64,000 nucleotides of DNA from Megalopta genalis. Lineage: Eukaryota > Arthropoda > Insecta > Hymenoptera > Halictidae. Under the pieces are notes generated by a model, which had not been told where the DNA came from, did not search any database, and saw only the letters and a program-made list of their open reading frames with translations. The DNA lies in the NCBI RefSeq assembly GCF_051020955.1, contig NW_027477085.1, positions 36,376-100,375 on the forward strand, given 5' to 3'. The translations under genes were made by a program, and so were the position numbers. The number at the start of each line of letters is the position of its first letter. Positions within the stretch are counted from its first letter, which is position 1. Positions 1 to 13,040 of this stretch are shown here, in pieces.

Positions 1-282
1 ATTCGATGTAGAAGGTTCAGCTTCAAATCCATGCGACACATATGATTTAGCTTCAAATACTTGCGATATAAGTGATATAGCTTCAAAAGTAGTAGGAACA
101 AACGAGGTAGCTTCAATTCTATGCGAAACATATGATTTAACTTCAAATCAATGCGAAGTAGAAGGCTTAGCTTCAAATACATGCGAAGCAAATGGTTTAG
201 CTACAAATACTTGTGATATACATTATTTAGCTACAACTGCCTGCGAAACAAACGAGTTAGCTTCAAATCCATGCGAAACACA

Positions 283-300
283 TGATTTAGCTTCAAATCA
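283..300. repeat. Short inverted repeat inside the B monomer (example copy)
   Basis: TGATTT (283-288) and AAATCA (295-300) are exact reverse complements separated by the six bases AGCTTC. D monomers keep at least the inner five pairs (GATTT with AAATC or AAATA-like variants). Because B monomers recur roughly once per pentamer, hundreds of such short dyads probably occur in the window. The stem is only 6 bp, so a stable hairpin in double-stranded DNA is unlikely; a dyad-symmetric binding site or a single-stranded hairpin is possible but not shown. Confidence 0.7.
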
Positions 301-930
301 ATGCGATGTAGAAGCTTTAGCTTCAAATCCATGCGAAACAAATGATTGAGCTTCAAACACTTGGGATATAGTTGGTATAGCTTCAAATGCATACGAAACA
401 AACGAGTTACCTTCAAATCCACGCGAAACACATGATTTAGCTTCAAATCAATGCGATGTAGAAGGCTTAGCTTCAAATCAATGCAAAACACGTGATTTAG
501 CTTCCAATCAATGCGAAGTAAAAGGATTACCTTCAAATCAATGCGAAGCAACTGGTTTATCTTCAAATACTTGTGATATACATGATTTAGCTTCAACTGC
601 ATGCCAAACAAACGTGTTAGTTTCAAATACAAGCGAAATACATGATGCAGCTTCAAATCAATGCGAAGTAGAAGGTTTAGCTTCAAATCCATGCGAATCG
701 AATGATTTTGGATCAAATACTGGCGAATATAAATGATATAGCTTCAACTGCATTCGAAACAAACGAGTTAAATTCAAATCAATGCGAATGATATTATTTA
801 GCTTCAAATCAATGCGAAATAGAAGGCTAAGCTTCAATTACATGAGAAACAATTGATTTATCTTCAGATAATTCCGATATAAGTGATATAGCATCAAATG
901 CCGGCGAAATAACCGAGTTAGCTTCAATTT

Positions 931-1050
931 CATGCGAAACACATGGTTTAGCTTAATATTCATGCGAAACACATGGTTTAGCTTAATATTCATGCGAAAC
1001 ACATGGTTTTGCTTAATATTCATGCGTAACACATGGTTTAGCTTCAAATC
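931..1050. repeat. Run of four near-identical B-type monomers
   Basis: Four consecutive 30-bp units (931-960, 961-990, 991-1020, 1021-1050) are all of the type CATGCGAAACACATGGTTTA, with one-base changes. The first three end in the otherwise rare GCTTAATATT. This breaks the A-B-C-D-E order and looks like a recent single-monomer amplification by slippage or short unequal exchange. The TAATAT ending puts a stop codon into the + frame that is open elsewhere. Confidence 0.85.
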
Positions 1051-1281
1051 AATGCGAAGTTGAAGGCTTTTCTTCAAATCCATGCGAAACAAATGGTTTA
1101 GCTTCAAATGCTTGTGATATACGTGATTTACCATCAACTGCATGCGAAACAAACGAGTTCGCTTTAAATCCAGGCCAAACACATGATATAGCTTCAAATT
1201 CATGCGAAGTAGAAGGCTTAGCTTCAGATCCATTCGATACGAGCGGTTTAGCTTCAAATACTTGCGAATATAAGTGATATG

Positions 1282-1851
1282 TCTTCAAATCCATGCTAAA
1301 CACATGATTTAACTTCATACAAATGCGAAGTAGAAGACTTAGTTTCAAATCTATGCGACACAAATGAATTGGATTCAAATCTGTGCGAAGTAGAAGGCTT
1401 AGCTTCAAATCCATGCGAATCAAATGGTTTAGCTTCAAATACTTGTGATTTACATGATTTAGCACCAACTGCATGCGAAACAAACGAGTTAGCTTCAAAT
1501 CCATGCGAAACACATGATTTAGCGTCAAATGAATTGCAAAACACATGATTTAGCTGCAAATTCATCCGAAACACATGGTTTAGCTCCATATTCTTGCGAA
1601 TCAAATGGTTTAGCTTCAAAAACTTGTGATTTACAGTATTTAGCACCAACTGCATGCGAAACAAACATGTTAGCTTCAAATCCATGCTAAACACATGATT
1701 TAACTTCATATTAATGCGAAGTAGAAGACTTAGTTTCAAATCTATGCGACTCAAATGAATTGGATTCAAATCAGTGCGAAGTAGAAGGCTTAGCTTCAAA
1801 TCCATGCGAAACAAATGGTTTAGCTTCAACTACTTGTGATATACATGATGT
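1282..1851. repeat. Local duplication with 391-bp offset
   Basis: The segment at about 1282-1460 recurs at about 1673-1851. Both carry the same uncommon features in the same order: CCATGCTAAACACATG, then GAAGACTTAGTTTC, then AATGAATTGGATTC. The offset of 391 is 13 monomers plus one base, because a 1-bp insertion lies between the copies. A weaker match of part of this block (TTTAGCACCAACTGC) also occurs near 1461 and 1643. Confidence 0.75.
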
Positions 1852-2505
1852 AGCTTCAACTGCATGCGAAACATACGAGTTAGCTTCAAATACATGCGAA
1901 ACACATGATTTAGCTTCAAATCAATGCGATGTAGAAGGTTTATCTTCAAATCCGCACGAAACAAATGATTTAGCTTCAAATACTTGCGATATAAGTAATA
2001 TAGCTTCAAATGCAGTCGAAACAAACAAGTTAGCTTCAAATTCATGTGAAACACATGAGTTAGCTTCCAATCAATGCGAAGTAGAAGGCTTAGTTTCACA
2101 TCCATGCGAAACAACTGATTTACCTTCAAATACTTGCGATATAAGTGATATAGCTTCAAATGCAGGCGAAACAAATGAGTTAGCTTCAAATTCATGCAAA
2201 ACACATGATTAAGCTACAAATGCATGCGAAACACATGATTTATCTTCAAATTTAGGCGAAACACGTGGTTTAGCATCAAATACATGCGAAACAAATTGTT
2301 TAGCCGCAGATACCTATGATATACATGATTTAGCTTCAACTGCATGCGAAACAAACGAGGTAGCTTCAAATCCATGTGAAACACAAGATTTAACTTCAAA
2401 TCAATGTGAAGTAGAAGGCTTAGTTTCAAATCCATGTGACCCAAATCGTTTAGCGTCAAATACTTGTGATATACATGATTTAGCTTCAACTGCATGCCAA
2501 ACAAA

Positions 2506-2990
2506 CGCGTTAGTTTCAAATTCAAGCGAAACACAGTATGCAGCTTCAAATCAATGCGAAGTAGAAGTTGTAGCTTCAAATCCATGCGAAACAAACGAGT
2601 TCGCTTCAAATCCAGGCCAAATACATGTTTTAGCTTCAAATTCATGCGAAGTAGTAGGCTTAGCTTCAACTGCATGCGAAACAAACGAGTTAGCTTCAAA
2701 TATATGCGAAACACATGATTTAACTTCAAATCAATGTGAAGTAGAAGTTTAGGTTCAAATCCACGCGAAAGAAATGGTTTAGTCTCAAATATTTGTGATA
2801 ACCATGATTTAGCTTCAACTGCATGCGGATCAAACGCGTTAGTTTCAAATTCATGCGAAACACATGATGCAGCTGCAAATCAATGCGAAGTAGAAGGTAT
2901 AGCTTCCAATCCATGCGAAACAAACGAGTTCGCTTCAAATCCAGGCCAAACACATGATTTAGCTTCAAATTCATGCGAAGTAGAAGGCTT
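2506..2990. repeat. Local duplication with 330-bp offset
   Basis: About 2506-2660 and 2836-2990 match. Both contain GCGTTAGTTTCAAATTCA, a B monomer with a GCAGCT ending, and the unusual CCAGGCCAAA. The offset is exactly 11 monomers. The part from about 2911 to 3060, including CCAGGCCAAACACATG and the +1 E monomer GCGAATATAAG, also matches 1141-1290, so three related blocks lie within this diverged segment. Confidence 0.7.
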
Positions 2991-3470
2991 AGCTTTAGAT
3001 CCATGCGAAACTAGCGGTTTAGCTTCAAATACTTGCGAATATAAGCGATATATCTTCAAATGCGGGCGAAACAAACGAGTTAGCTTCAAAGCCATGCGAA
3101 ACAAATGGTTTAGCTTCAAATACTTGTGATATACGTTATTTAGATTTAACTGCATGCGCAACGAACGAGTTAGCTTCAAATCCATGCGAAACAAATGATT
3201 GAGCTTCAAACACTAGGGATATAGGCGGTATAGCTCCAACTGCATGCGAAACAAACGAGTTACCTTCAAATCCACGCGAAACACATGAGTTAGCTTCAAA
3301 TCAATTCGATGTAGAAGGTTTAGCTTCAAATCCATGTGAAACAAATGATTGAGCTTCAAACACTTGGGTTAAAGGTGATAAAGCTTCAACTGCATGCGAA
3401 ACAAACGAGTTACCTTCAAATCCACGCTAAACACATGAATTGGTTCAAATCAATGCGAAGTAAAAGGCTT

Positions 3471-6400
3471 AGCTTCAAATCCATGCGAAACGAATGATTT
3501 AGCATCAAAGGCTTGCGAATATAAGTGATATGGCTTCATATGCAGGCGAAACAAACGAGTTAGCTTCAGATCCATGCGAAACACATGATTTAGATGCAAA
3601 TCAATGCGATGTAGAGGGTTTAGCTTCAAATCCATGCGATACACAAGATTTTGCTTTAAATCATGCGATCTAGTAGGTTCAGCTTGAAATCCATGCGACA
3701 CATATAATTTAGCTTCAAATACTTGCGATATAAGTGATATAGCTTCAAAAGCAGGAGGAACAAACGAGGTAGCTTCAATTCCACGCGAAACAAATGATTT
3801 AGCTTCAAATCAATGCGAAGTAGAAGGCTTTGCTTCAAATCCATGCGAAACAAATGGATAAGCTACAAATCCTTGTGATATAAATTATTAAGCTACAACT
3901 GCATGCGAGACAAACGAGTTAGCTTCAAATCCATGCGAAACACATGATTTAGCTTCAAATCAATGCAATGTGGAAGGTTTAGCTTCAAATCCATGCGATA
4001 CACAAGATATAGCTTCAAATCAATTCGATGTAGAAGGTTCAGCTTCAAATCCATGCGACAAATATGATTTAGCTTCAAATACTTGTGATATACATTATTT
4101 AGCTACAACTGCATGCGAAACAAACGAGTTAGCTTCAAATACATGCGAAACACGTGATTTAGGTTTAAATCAATGCGATGTAGAAGGTTTAGCTCCAAAT
4201 CCATGCGAAACAAATGATTTAGCTTCAAATCAATGCGGAGTAAAAGTCTTAGCTTCAAATCCATGCGAAACAAATGATTTAGCTACAAATACTTGTGATA
4301 TACACTATTTAGCTACAACTGCTTGCGAAACAAACGAGTTAGCTTCAAATCCATGCGAAACACATGATTTAGCTTAAAATCAATGCGATGTAGAAGGTTT
4401 AGCTTCAAAACCATGCGAAACAAATGATTGAGCTTCAAACACTTGGGATATGGGTGGTATAGCTCCAACTGCATGCGAAACAAACGAGTTACCTTCAAAT
4501 CCACACGAAACACATGAGTTAGTTTCAAATCAATGCGATGTAGAAGGTTTAGCTTCAAATCCATGCGACACATATGATTTAGCTTCAAATACTTACGATA
4601 TAAGTGATATAGCTTCAAAAGCAGGAGGAACAAACGAGGTAGCTTCAGTTCTATGCGAAACAAATGATTTAGCTTCAAATCAATGCGAAGTAGAAGGCTT
4701 AGCTTCAAATCCATGCGAAACAAATGATTTAGCTACAAATACTTGTGATATACATTATTTAGCTACAACTGCATGCGAAACAAACGAGTTAGCTTCAGAT
4801 CCATGCGAAACACATGATTTAGTTGCAAATCAATGCGATGTAGAGGGTTTAGCTTAAAATCCATGCGAAACAAATGATTTAGCTTCAAATCAATGCGGAG
4901 TAGAAGTCTTAGCTTCAAATCCATGTGAAACAAATGGTTTAGCTACAAATACTTGTGATATACATTATTTAGCTACAACTGCACGCGAAACAAACGAGTT
5001 AGCTTCAGATCGATGCGAAACACATGATTTAGCTTAAAATCAATGCGATGTAGACGGTTTAGCTTCAAATCCATGCGAAACAAATGATTTTGCTTCACAC
5101 ACTTGGGATATAGGTGTTATAGCTTCAACTGCATGCGAAACAAACGAGTTACCTTCAAATCCACGCGAAACACATGAGTTAGCTTCAAATCAATGCGATG
5201 TAGAAGGTTTAGCTTCAAATCCATACGAAACAAATGATTGAGGTTCAAACACTTGGCATAAATGTGATATAGCTTCAACTGCATGCGAAACAATCGAGTT
5301 ACCTTCAAATCCACGCGAAACACATGAATTGGTTCAAATAAATGCGATGTAGAAGGTTTAGCTCCAAATCCATGCGAAACAATTGATTTAGCTTCAAACA
5401 CTTGGCGTATAAGTGATATAGCTTCAAATGCAGACTAATCAAACGAGTTAGCTTCAAAATCCACGCGATACACATGATTTAGCTTCAAATACTTGCGATA
5501 TAAGTGATGTAGATTCAACTGCAGGCCAAACAAACGAGTTAGCTTCAAATCCATGCGAAACACATGATTTAGCTTCAAATCAATGCGATGTAGAAGGTTT
5601 AGCTTCAAATCCATGCGATACACAAGATTTAGCTTCAAATCAATTCGATGAAGAAGGTTCAGCTTCAAATCCATGCGACACATATGATTTAGCTTCAAAT
5701 ACTTGCGATATAAGTGATATAGCTTCAAAAGCAGGAGGAACAAACGAGGTAGCTTCAGTTCTATGCGAAACAAATGATTTAGCTTAAAATCAATGCGATG
5801 TAGACGGTTTATCTTCAAATCCATGCGAAACACATGATTCAGATGCAGATCAATGCGATGTATAAGGTTTAGCTTCAAATCCATGCCAAACACATGATTT
5901 AGCTTCAAATCCATGGGATGTAGAAGGTTTAGCTTCAAATCCATGAGAAACAAATGATTTAGCATCAAATGCTTGCGAATATAAGTGATATAGCATCAAA
6001 TGCAGGCGAAACAAACGAGTTAGATTCAGATCCATGCGAAACACGTGATTTAGTTGCAAATCAATGCGATGTAGAGGGTTTAGCTTAAAATCCATGCGAT
6101 ACACAAGATTTAGCTTCAAATCAATGCGATGTAGAAAGTTCACCTTCAAATCCATGCGACGCACATGATTTAGCTTCAAATACTTGCGATATAAGTGATA
6201 TAGCTTCAAAATCTGGAGGAACAAACGAGGTAGCTTCAATTCCATGCGAAACAAATGATTTAGCTTCAAATCAATGCGAAGTAGAGGGCTTAGCTTCAAA
6301 TCCATGCGAAACAAATGGTTTAGCTACAAATACTTGTGATATACATTATTTAGCTACAACTGCATGCGAAACAAACGAGTTAGCTTCAAATACATGGGAT

Positions 6401-8000
6401 ACATATGATTTAGCTTCAAATCAATGCGATGTAGAAGGTTTAGCTTCAAATCCATGCGAAACAAATGATTTAGCTTCAAATCAATGCGGAGTAAAAGTCT
6501 TAGCTTCAAATCCATGCGAAACAAATGATTTAGCTACAAATACTTGTGATATACACTATTTAGCTACAACTGCATGCGAAACAAACGAGTTAGCTTCAAA
6601 TCCATGCGAAACACATGATTTAGCTTAAAATCAATGCGATGTAGAAGGTTTAGCTTCAAAACCATGCGAAACAAATGATTGAGCTTCAAACACTTGGGAT
6701 ATGGGTGGTATAGCTCCAACTGCATGCGAAACAAACGAGTTACCTTCAAATCCACGCGAAACACATGAGTTAGCTTCAAATCAATGCGATGTAGAAGGTT
6801 TAGCTTCAAATCCATGCGACACATATGATTTAGCTTCAGATACTTACGATATAAGTGATATAGCTTCAAAAGCAGGAGGAACAAACGAGGTAGCTTCAGT
6901 TCTATGCGAAACAAATGATTTAGCTTCAAATCAATGCGAAGTAGAAGGCTTAGCTTCAAATCCATGCGAAACAAATGATTTAGCTACAAATACTTGTGAT
7001 ATACATTATTTAGCTACAACTGCATGCGAAACAAACGAGTTAGCTTCAGATCCATGCGAAACACATGATTTAGTTGCAAATCAATGCGATGTAGAGGGTT
7101 TAGCTTAAAATCCATGCGAAACAAATGATTTAGCTTCAAATCAATGCGGAGTAGAAGTCTTAGCTTCAAATCCATGTGAAACAAATGGTTTAGCTACAAA
7201 TACTTGTGATATACATTATTTAGCTACAACTGCATGCGAAACAAACGAGTTAGCTTCAGATCGATGCGAAACACATGATTTAGCTTAAAATCAATGCGAT
7301 GTAGACGGTTTAGCTTCAAATCCATGCGAAACAAATGATTTTGCTTCACACACTTGGGATATAGGTGTTATAGCTTCAACTGCATGCGAAACAAACGAGT
7401 TACCTTCAAATCCACGCGAAACACATGAGTTAGCTTCAAATCAATGCGATGTAGAAGGTTTAGCTTCAAATCCATACGAAACAAATGATTGAGGTTCAAA
7501 CACTTGGCATAAATGTGATATAGCTTCAACTGCATGCGAAACAAACGAGTTACCTTCAAATCCACGCGAAACACATGAATTGGTTCAAATGAATGCGATG
7601 TAGAAGGTTTAGCTTCAAATCCATGCGAAACAAATGATTGAGCTTCAAACACTTGGGATATAGGTGGTATAGCTCCAACTGCATGCGAAACAAACGAGTT
7701 ACCGTCAAATCCACGCAAAACACCTGAGTTAGCGTCAAATCAATGCGATGTAAAAGGTTTAGCTTCAAATCCATGCGAAACAAATGATTGAGCTTCAAAC
7801 ACCTGGGATAAAGGTGATATAGCTTCAACTGCATGCGAAACAAACGAGTTACCTTCAAATCCACGCGAAACACATGAATTGGTTCAAATGAATGCGATGT
7901 AGTAGGTTTAGCTGCAAATCCAAGAGAAACACGTGATTTAGCTTCCAATTAATGCGAAGTAGAAGGCTTAGCTTCAAATCCATGCGAAACAAATGGTTTA
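3471..8000. repeat. HOR-2-like mosaic region
   Basis: Pentamers here share marker variants with the 46-64 kb HOR-2 copies. Markers are AAAGCAGGAGGAACAAACGA, the D variant GCGATACACAAGATTTAG, the E variant GTGATATACATTATTTAG and the TAAATCATGCG monomer that lacks one base (3661, matching 50678, 56321 and 62218). The order is often A-B-C-D-C-D-E. Many copies carry GATTGAGCTTC or TTAGCTTAAAAT, which put stops into the + frame. I see no gene in this stretch. Confidence 0.8.
4213..7621. repeat. Duplication with 2,251-bp offset
   Basis: Bases from about 4213 to 5370 recur at about 6464 to 7621 with only scattered substitutions. For example, TTCAAAACCATGCGAAAC at 4404 matches 6655, and the GGATATGGGTGGTATAG monomer at 4444 matches 6695. 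The offset is 75 monomers plus one base. The sequence between the copies (5371-6463) has separate relatives at 25.3-26.3 and 27.2-27.6 kb. Part of the duplicated block appears again at 26.4-26.98 kb. Confidence 0.85.
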
Positions 8001-10017
8001 GCTTCAATTACTTGTGATATACGTTATTGAGATTTAACTGTATGCACAACGAACGAGTTAGCTTCAAATCCATGCGAAACACATGATTTAGCTGCAAATC
8101 AATGCGATGTAGAAGGTTTAGCTTCAGTTCTATGCGAAACAAATGAGTTAGCTTCAAATCAATGAGATGTAGAAGGTTTAGCTTCAATTCCATGCGAAAC
8201 AAATGATTGTGCTTCACACACTTGGGATATAGGTGTTATAGCTTCAACTGCATGCGAAACAAACGAGTTAGCTTCAAATCCAACCGAAACAATGATTTAG
8301 GCTTTAATCAAAGCGAAGTCGAAGGCTTTGCTTCAAATACATGAGAAACAAATGATTTAGCTTCAGATAATTGCGATATAAATGAGGTAGCTTCAAATGC
8401 AGACAGAACAAACGAGTTAGCTTCAAATCCAGGCAAAACACATGATTTAGCTTCATTTCAATACCAAGTAGAAGGGTTAGCTTCAAATCCATGAGAAACA
8501 AATGGTTTAGCTTCAAATACCTGCGATATACATGAATTAGCTTCAACTGCATCCGAAACAAACGAGTTAGCATCAAATCCATGCGAAACACATTATTTTG
8601 CTTCAACTCAATGCGATGTAGAAGGATTAGCCTCAAATACATGCGACACAAATTATTTAGCTTCAAATCAATGCGATGTAGAACGTTTAGCTACAAATAC
8701 ATGCGAAGCAAATGATTTAGCACAGGAACTTGCGGTATAAGTGATATAGCTTCAAATGCAGGGGAAACAAACGAGTTGGCTTCAAATACATGCGACACAT
8801 ATGATTTAGCTTCAAATCAATGCGAAGTTGAAGGCTTAGCTTCAAATCCATGCGAATCAAATGGTTTAGCTGCAAATACTTGTGATATACATGATTTAGT
8901 TTCAACTGCATGCGAATCAAACGAGTTTGCTTCAAATACATGCAAAACACGTGATTTAGCTTCAAATCAATGCAAAGTAGAAGGCCTAGCTTCAAATCCA
9001 TGCGAAACAAATGATTTAGCTTCAAATACTTGCGATATAAATGACATAGCTTCATATGCAGTCGAAACGATCGAGTTAGCTTCAACTCCATGCGATGCAC
9101 ATGATTTTGCTGCAAATCAATGCGACGTAGAAGGTTTAGCTTCAAATCCATGCAAAACATATGATTTACATGCAAATCAATGCGACGTAGAAGTCTTAGC
9201 TTCAAATACATGCGAAACATATGATTTAGCTTCAAATACTTGCGATATAATTGATATAGTTTCAAATGCAGACGAATCAAACGAGTTAGCTTCAAAAGCC
9301 ATGTGATACACATGATTTAGCTTCAAGTCAATGCGAAACTCATGATTTAGCTTCAAATCACTGCGATCTAGATGTATTAGCTTCAAATCCATGCGAAACA
9401 CATGATTTAGCTTCAAATCAATGCGAAGTAGACGGCCCATCTTCAAATCCATGCGAAACAAATGGTTTAGTTTCAACTACTTGTGATATACATAATTTAA
9501 CTTCATCTGCATGCGATGCAAACGAGTTAGCTTCATATACATGCGATACACATGATTTAGCTACAAACCAATGCGAAGTAGAAGGTTTAGCTTCAAATCC
9601 GCGCGAAACAAATGATTTACATTTAAATATTTGCGATATAAGTGATATAGCTTCGAATGCAGGAGAGACAAATGAGTTAGCTTCAAATCCATGCGAAACA
9701 CATGATTTAGCTTCAAATCAATGCGGTGTAGAAGGTTTATCTTCAAATCCGCCCGAAACAAATGATTTAGCTTCAAATACTTGCGATATAAGTGATATAG
9801 CTTCAAATGCTGGCGAAACAAAAGACTTAGCGTCAAATCCATGCGAAACAATTGATTTAGCTTCAGATACTTGCGATATAAGTGATATTGCTTCAAATGC
9901 AGACGAAACAAACGAGATAGTATCAAATCCAAACGAAACACATGATTTAGCTACAAATCAATGCGATGTAGAAGGTTTAGTTTCAAATCCATGCGAAACA
10001 AATGATTTAGCTTCAGA
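6841..10017. repeat. First copy of an approximately 3.18-kb tandem pair
   Basis: This block begins in HOR-2-like sequence and runs into HOR-1 sequence after about 8.3 kb. The following block (10018 to about 13040) repeats it. The junction lies around 10010-10020, where CTTCAGATACTTACGATATA of the start follows directly on sequence that in the second copy continues as an E monomer with GATGTAG. The offset is 3,177 bp up to about 7.42 kb and 3,027 bp afterwards. Confidence 0.88.
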
Positions 10018-13000
10018 TACTTACGATATAAGTGATATAGCTTCAAAAGCAGGAGGAACAAACGAGGTAGCTTCAGTTCTATGCGAAACAAATGATTTAG
10101 CTTCAAATCAATGCGAAGTAGAAGGCTTAGCTTCAAATCCATGCGAAACAAATGATTTAGCTACAAATACTTGTGATATACATTATTTAGCTACAACTGC
10201 ATGCGAAACAAACGAGTTAGCTTCAGATCCATGCGAAACACATGATTTAGTTGCAAATCAATGCGATGTAGAGGGTTTAGCTTAAAATCCATGCGAAACA
10301 AATGATTTAGCTTCAAATCAATGCGGAGTAGAAGTCTTAGCTTCAAATCCATGTGAAACAAATGGTTTAGCTACAAATACTTGTGATATACATTATTTAG
10401 CTACAACTGCATGCGAAACAAACGAGTTAGCTTCAGATCGATGCGAAACACATGATTTAGCTTAAAATCAATGCGATGTAGACGGTTTAGCTTCAAATCC
10501 ATGCGAAACAAATGATTTTGCTTCACACACTTGGGATATAGGTGTTATAGCTTCAACTGCATGCGAAACAAACGAGTTACCTTCAAATCCACGCGAAACA
10601 CATGAATTGGTTCAAATGAATGCGATGTAGAAGGTTTAGCTTCAAATCCATGCGAAACAAATGATTGAGCTTCAAACACTTGGGATATAGGTGGTATAGC
10701 TCCAACTGCATGCGAAACAAACGAGTTACCGTCAAATCCACGCAAAACACCTGAGTTAGCGTCAAATCAATGCGATGTAAAAGGTTTAGCTTCAAATCCA
10801 TGCGAAACAAATGATTGAGCTTCAAACACCTGGGATAAAGGTGATATAGCTTCAACTGCATGCGAAACAAACGAGTTACCTTCAAATCCACGCGAAACAC
10901 ATGAATTGGTTCAAATGAATGCGATGTAGTAGGTTTAGCTGCAAATCCAAGAGAAACACGTGATTTAGCTTCCAATTAATGCGAAGTAGAAGGCTTAGCT
11001 TCAAATCCATGCGAAACAAATGGTTTAGCTTCAATTACTTGTGATATACGTTATTGAGATTTAACTGTATGCACAACGAACGAGTTAGCTTCAAATCCAT
11101 GCGAAACACATGATTTAGCTGCAAATCAATGCGATGTAGAAGGTTTAGCTTCAGTTCTATGCGAAACAAATGAGTTAGCTTCAAATCAATGAGATGTAGA
11201 AGGTTTAGCTTCAATTCCATGCGAAACAAATGATTGTGCTTCACACACTTGGGATATAGGTGTTATAGCTTCAACTGCATGCGAAACAAACGAGTTAGCT
11301 TCAAATCCAACCGAAACAATGATTTAGGCTTTAATCAAAGCGAAGTCGAAGGCTTTGCTTCAAATACATGAGAAACAAATGATTTAGCTTCAGATAATTG
11401 CGATATAAATGAGGTAGCTTCAAATGCAGACAGAACAAACGAGTTAGCTTCAAATCCAGGCAAAACACATGATTTAGCTTCATTTCAATACCAAGTAGAA
11501 GGGTTAGCTTCAAATCCATGAGAAACAAATGGTTTAGCTTCAAATACCTGCGATATACATGAATTAGCTTCAACTGCATCCGAAACAAACGAGTTAGCAT
11601 CAAATCCATGCGAAACACATTATTTTGCTTCAACTCAATGCGATGTAGAAGGATTAGCCTCAAATACATGCGACACAAATTATTTAGCTTCAAATCAATG
11701 CGATGTAGAACGTTTAGCTACAAATACATGCGAAGCAAATGATTTAGCACAGGAACTTGCGGTATAAGTGATATAGCTTCAAATGCAGGGGAAACAAACG
11801 AGTTGGCTTCAAATACATGCGACACATATGATTTAGCTTCAAATCAATGCGAAGTTGAAGGCTTAGCTTCAAATCCATGCGAATCAAATGGTTTAGCTGC
11901 AAATACTTGTGATATACATGATTTAGTTTCAACTGCATGCGAATCAAACGAGTTTGCTTCAAATACATGCAAAACACGTGATTTAGCTTCAAATCAATGC
12001 AAAGTAGAAGGCCTAGCTTCAAATCCATGCGAAACAAATGATTTAGCTTCAAATACTTGCGATATAAATGACATAGCTTCATATGCAGTCGAAACGATCG
12101 AGTTAGCTTCAACTCCATGCGATGCACATGATTTTGCTGCAAATCAATGCGACGTAGAAGGTTTAGCTTCAAATCCATGCAAAACATATGATTTACATGC
12201 AAATCAATGCGACGTAGAAGTCTTAGCTTCAAATACATGCGAAACATATGATTTAGCTTCAAATACTTGCGATATAATTGATATAGTTTCAAATGCAGAC
12301 GAATCAAACGAGTTAGCTTCAAAAGCCATGTGATACACATGATTTAGCTTCAAGTCAATGCGAAACTCATGATTTAGCTTCAAATCACTGCGATCTAGAT
12401 GTATTAGCTTCAAATCCATGCGAAACACATGATTTAGCTTCAAATCAATGCGAAGTAGACGGCCCATCTTCAAATCCATGCGAAACAAATGGTTTAGTTT
12501 CAACTACTTGTGATATACATAATTTAACTTCATCTGCATGCGATGCAAACGAGTTAGCTTCATATACATGCGATACACATGATTTAGCTACAAACCAATG
12601 CGAAGTAGAAGGTTTAGCTTCAAATCCGCGCGAAACAAATGATTTACATTTAAATATTTGCGATATAAGTGATATAGCTTCGAATGCAGGAGAGACAAAT
12701 GAGTTAGCTTCAAATCCATGCGAAACACATGATTTAGCTTCAAATCAATGCGGTGTAGAAGGTTTATCTTCAAATCCGCCCGAAACAAATGATTTAGCTT
12801 CAAATACTTGCGATATAAGTGATATAGCTTCAAATGCTGGCGAAACAAAAGACTTAGCGTCAAATCCATGCGAAACAATTGATTTAGCTTCAGATACTTG
12901 CGATATAAGTGATATTGCTTCAAATGCAGACGAAACAAACGAGATAGTATCAAATCCAAACGAAACACATGATTTAGCTACAAATCAATGCGATGTAGAA

Positions 13001-13040
13001 GGTTTAGTTTCAAATCCATGCGAAACAAATGATTTAGCTT
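10018..13040. repeat. Second copy of the approximately 3.18-kb tandem pair, one pentamer shorter
   Basis: This copy is almost identical to 6841-10017 but lacks exactly 150 bp (five monomers), which in the first copy occupy about 7423-7572. The join is near 10608, where CCACGCGAAACACATGA runs straight into ATTGGTTC. The loss of one whole pentamer is what out-of-register pairing between neighbouring pentamers would give. The right boundary is approximate because the sequence continues into the first full HOR-1 copy. Confidence 0.88.

Larger units (their letters stand above)
1..3470. repeat. Diverged left segment of the array
   Basis: The first 230 bases resemble HOR-2-type sequence found at 5.65 kb and 47.6 kb. 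From about 600 to 3,400 the monomers keep the 30-bp period and A-E order but carry many more private substitutions than later regions. Long matches to the kilobase-scale HORs are missing here. Length variants occur at about 725, 1268 and 3037 (+1 in GCGAATATAAG-type E monomers), at 1535 (+1), at 2745 (-1) and at 3450 (-1). Such divergence is what is expected of sequence no longer homogenised by exchange, either an older or a more marginal part of the array, but the true array edge is not in view. Confidence 0.75.
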
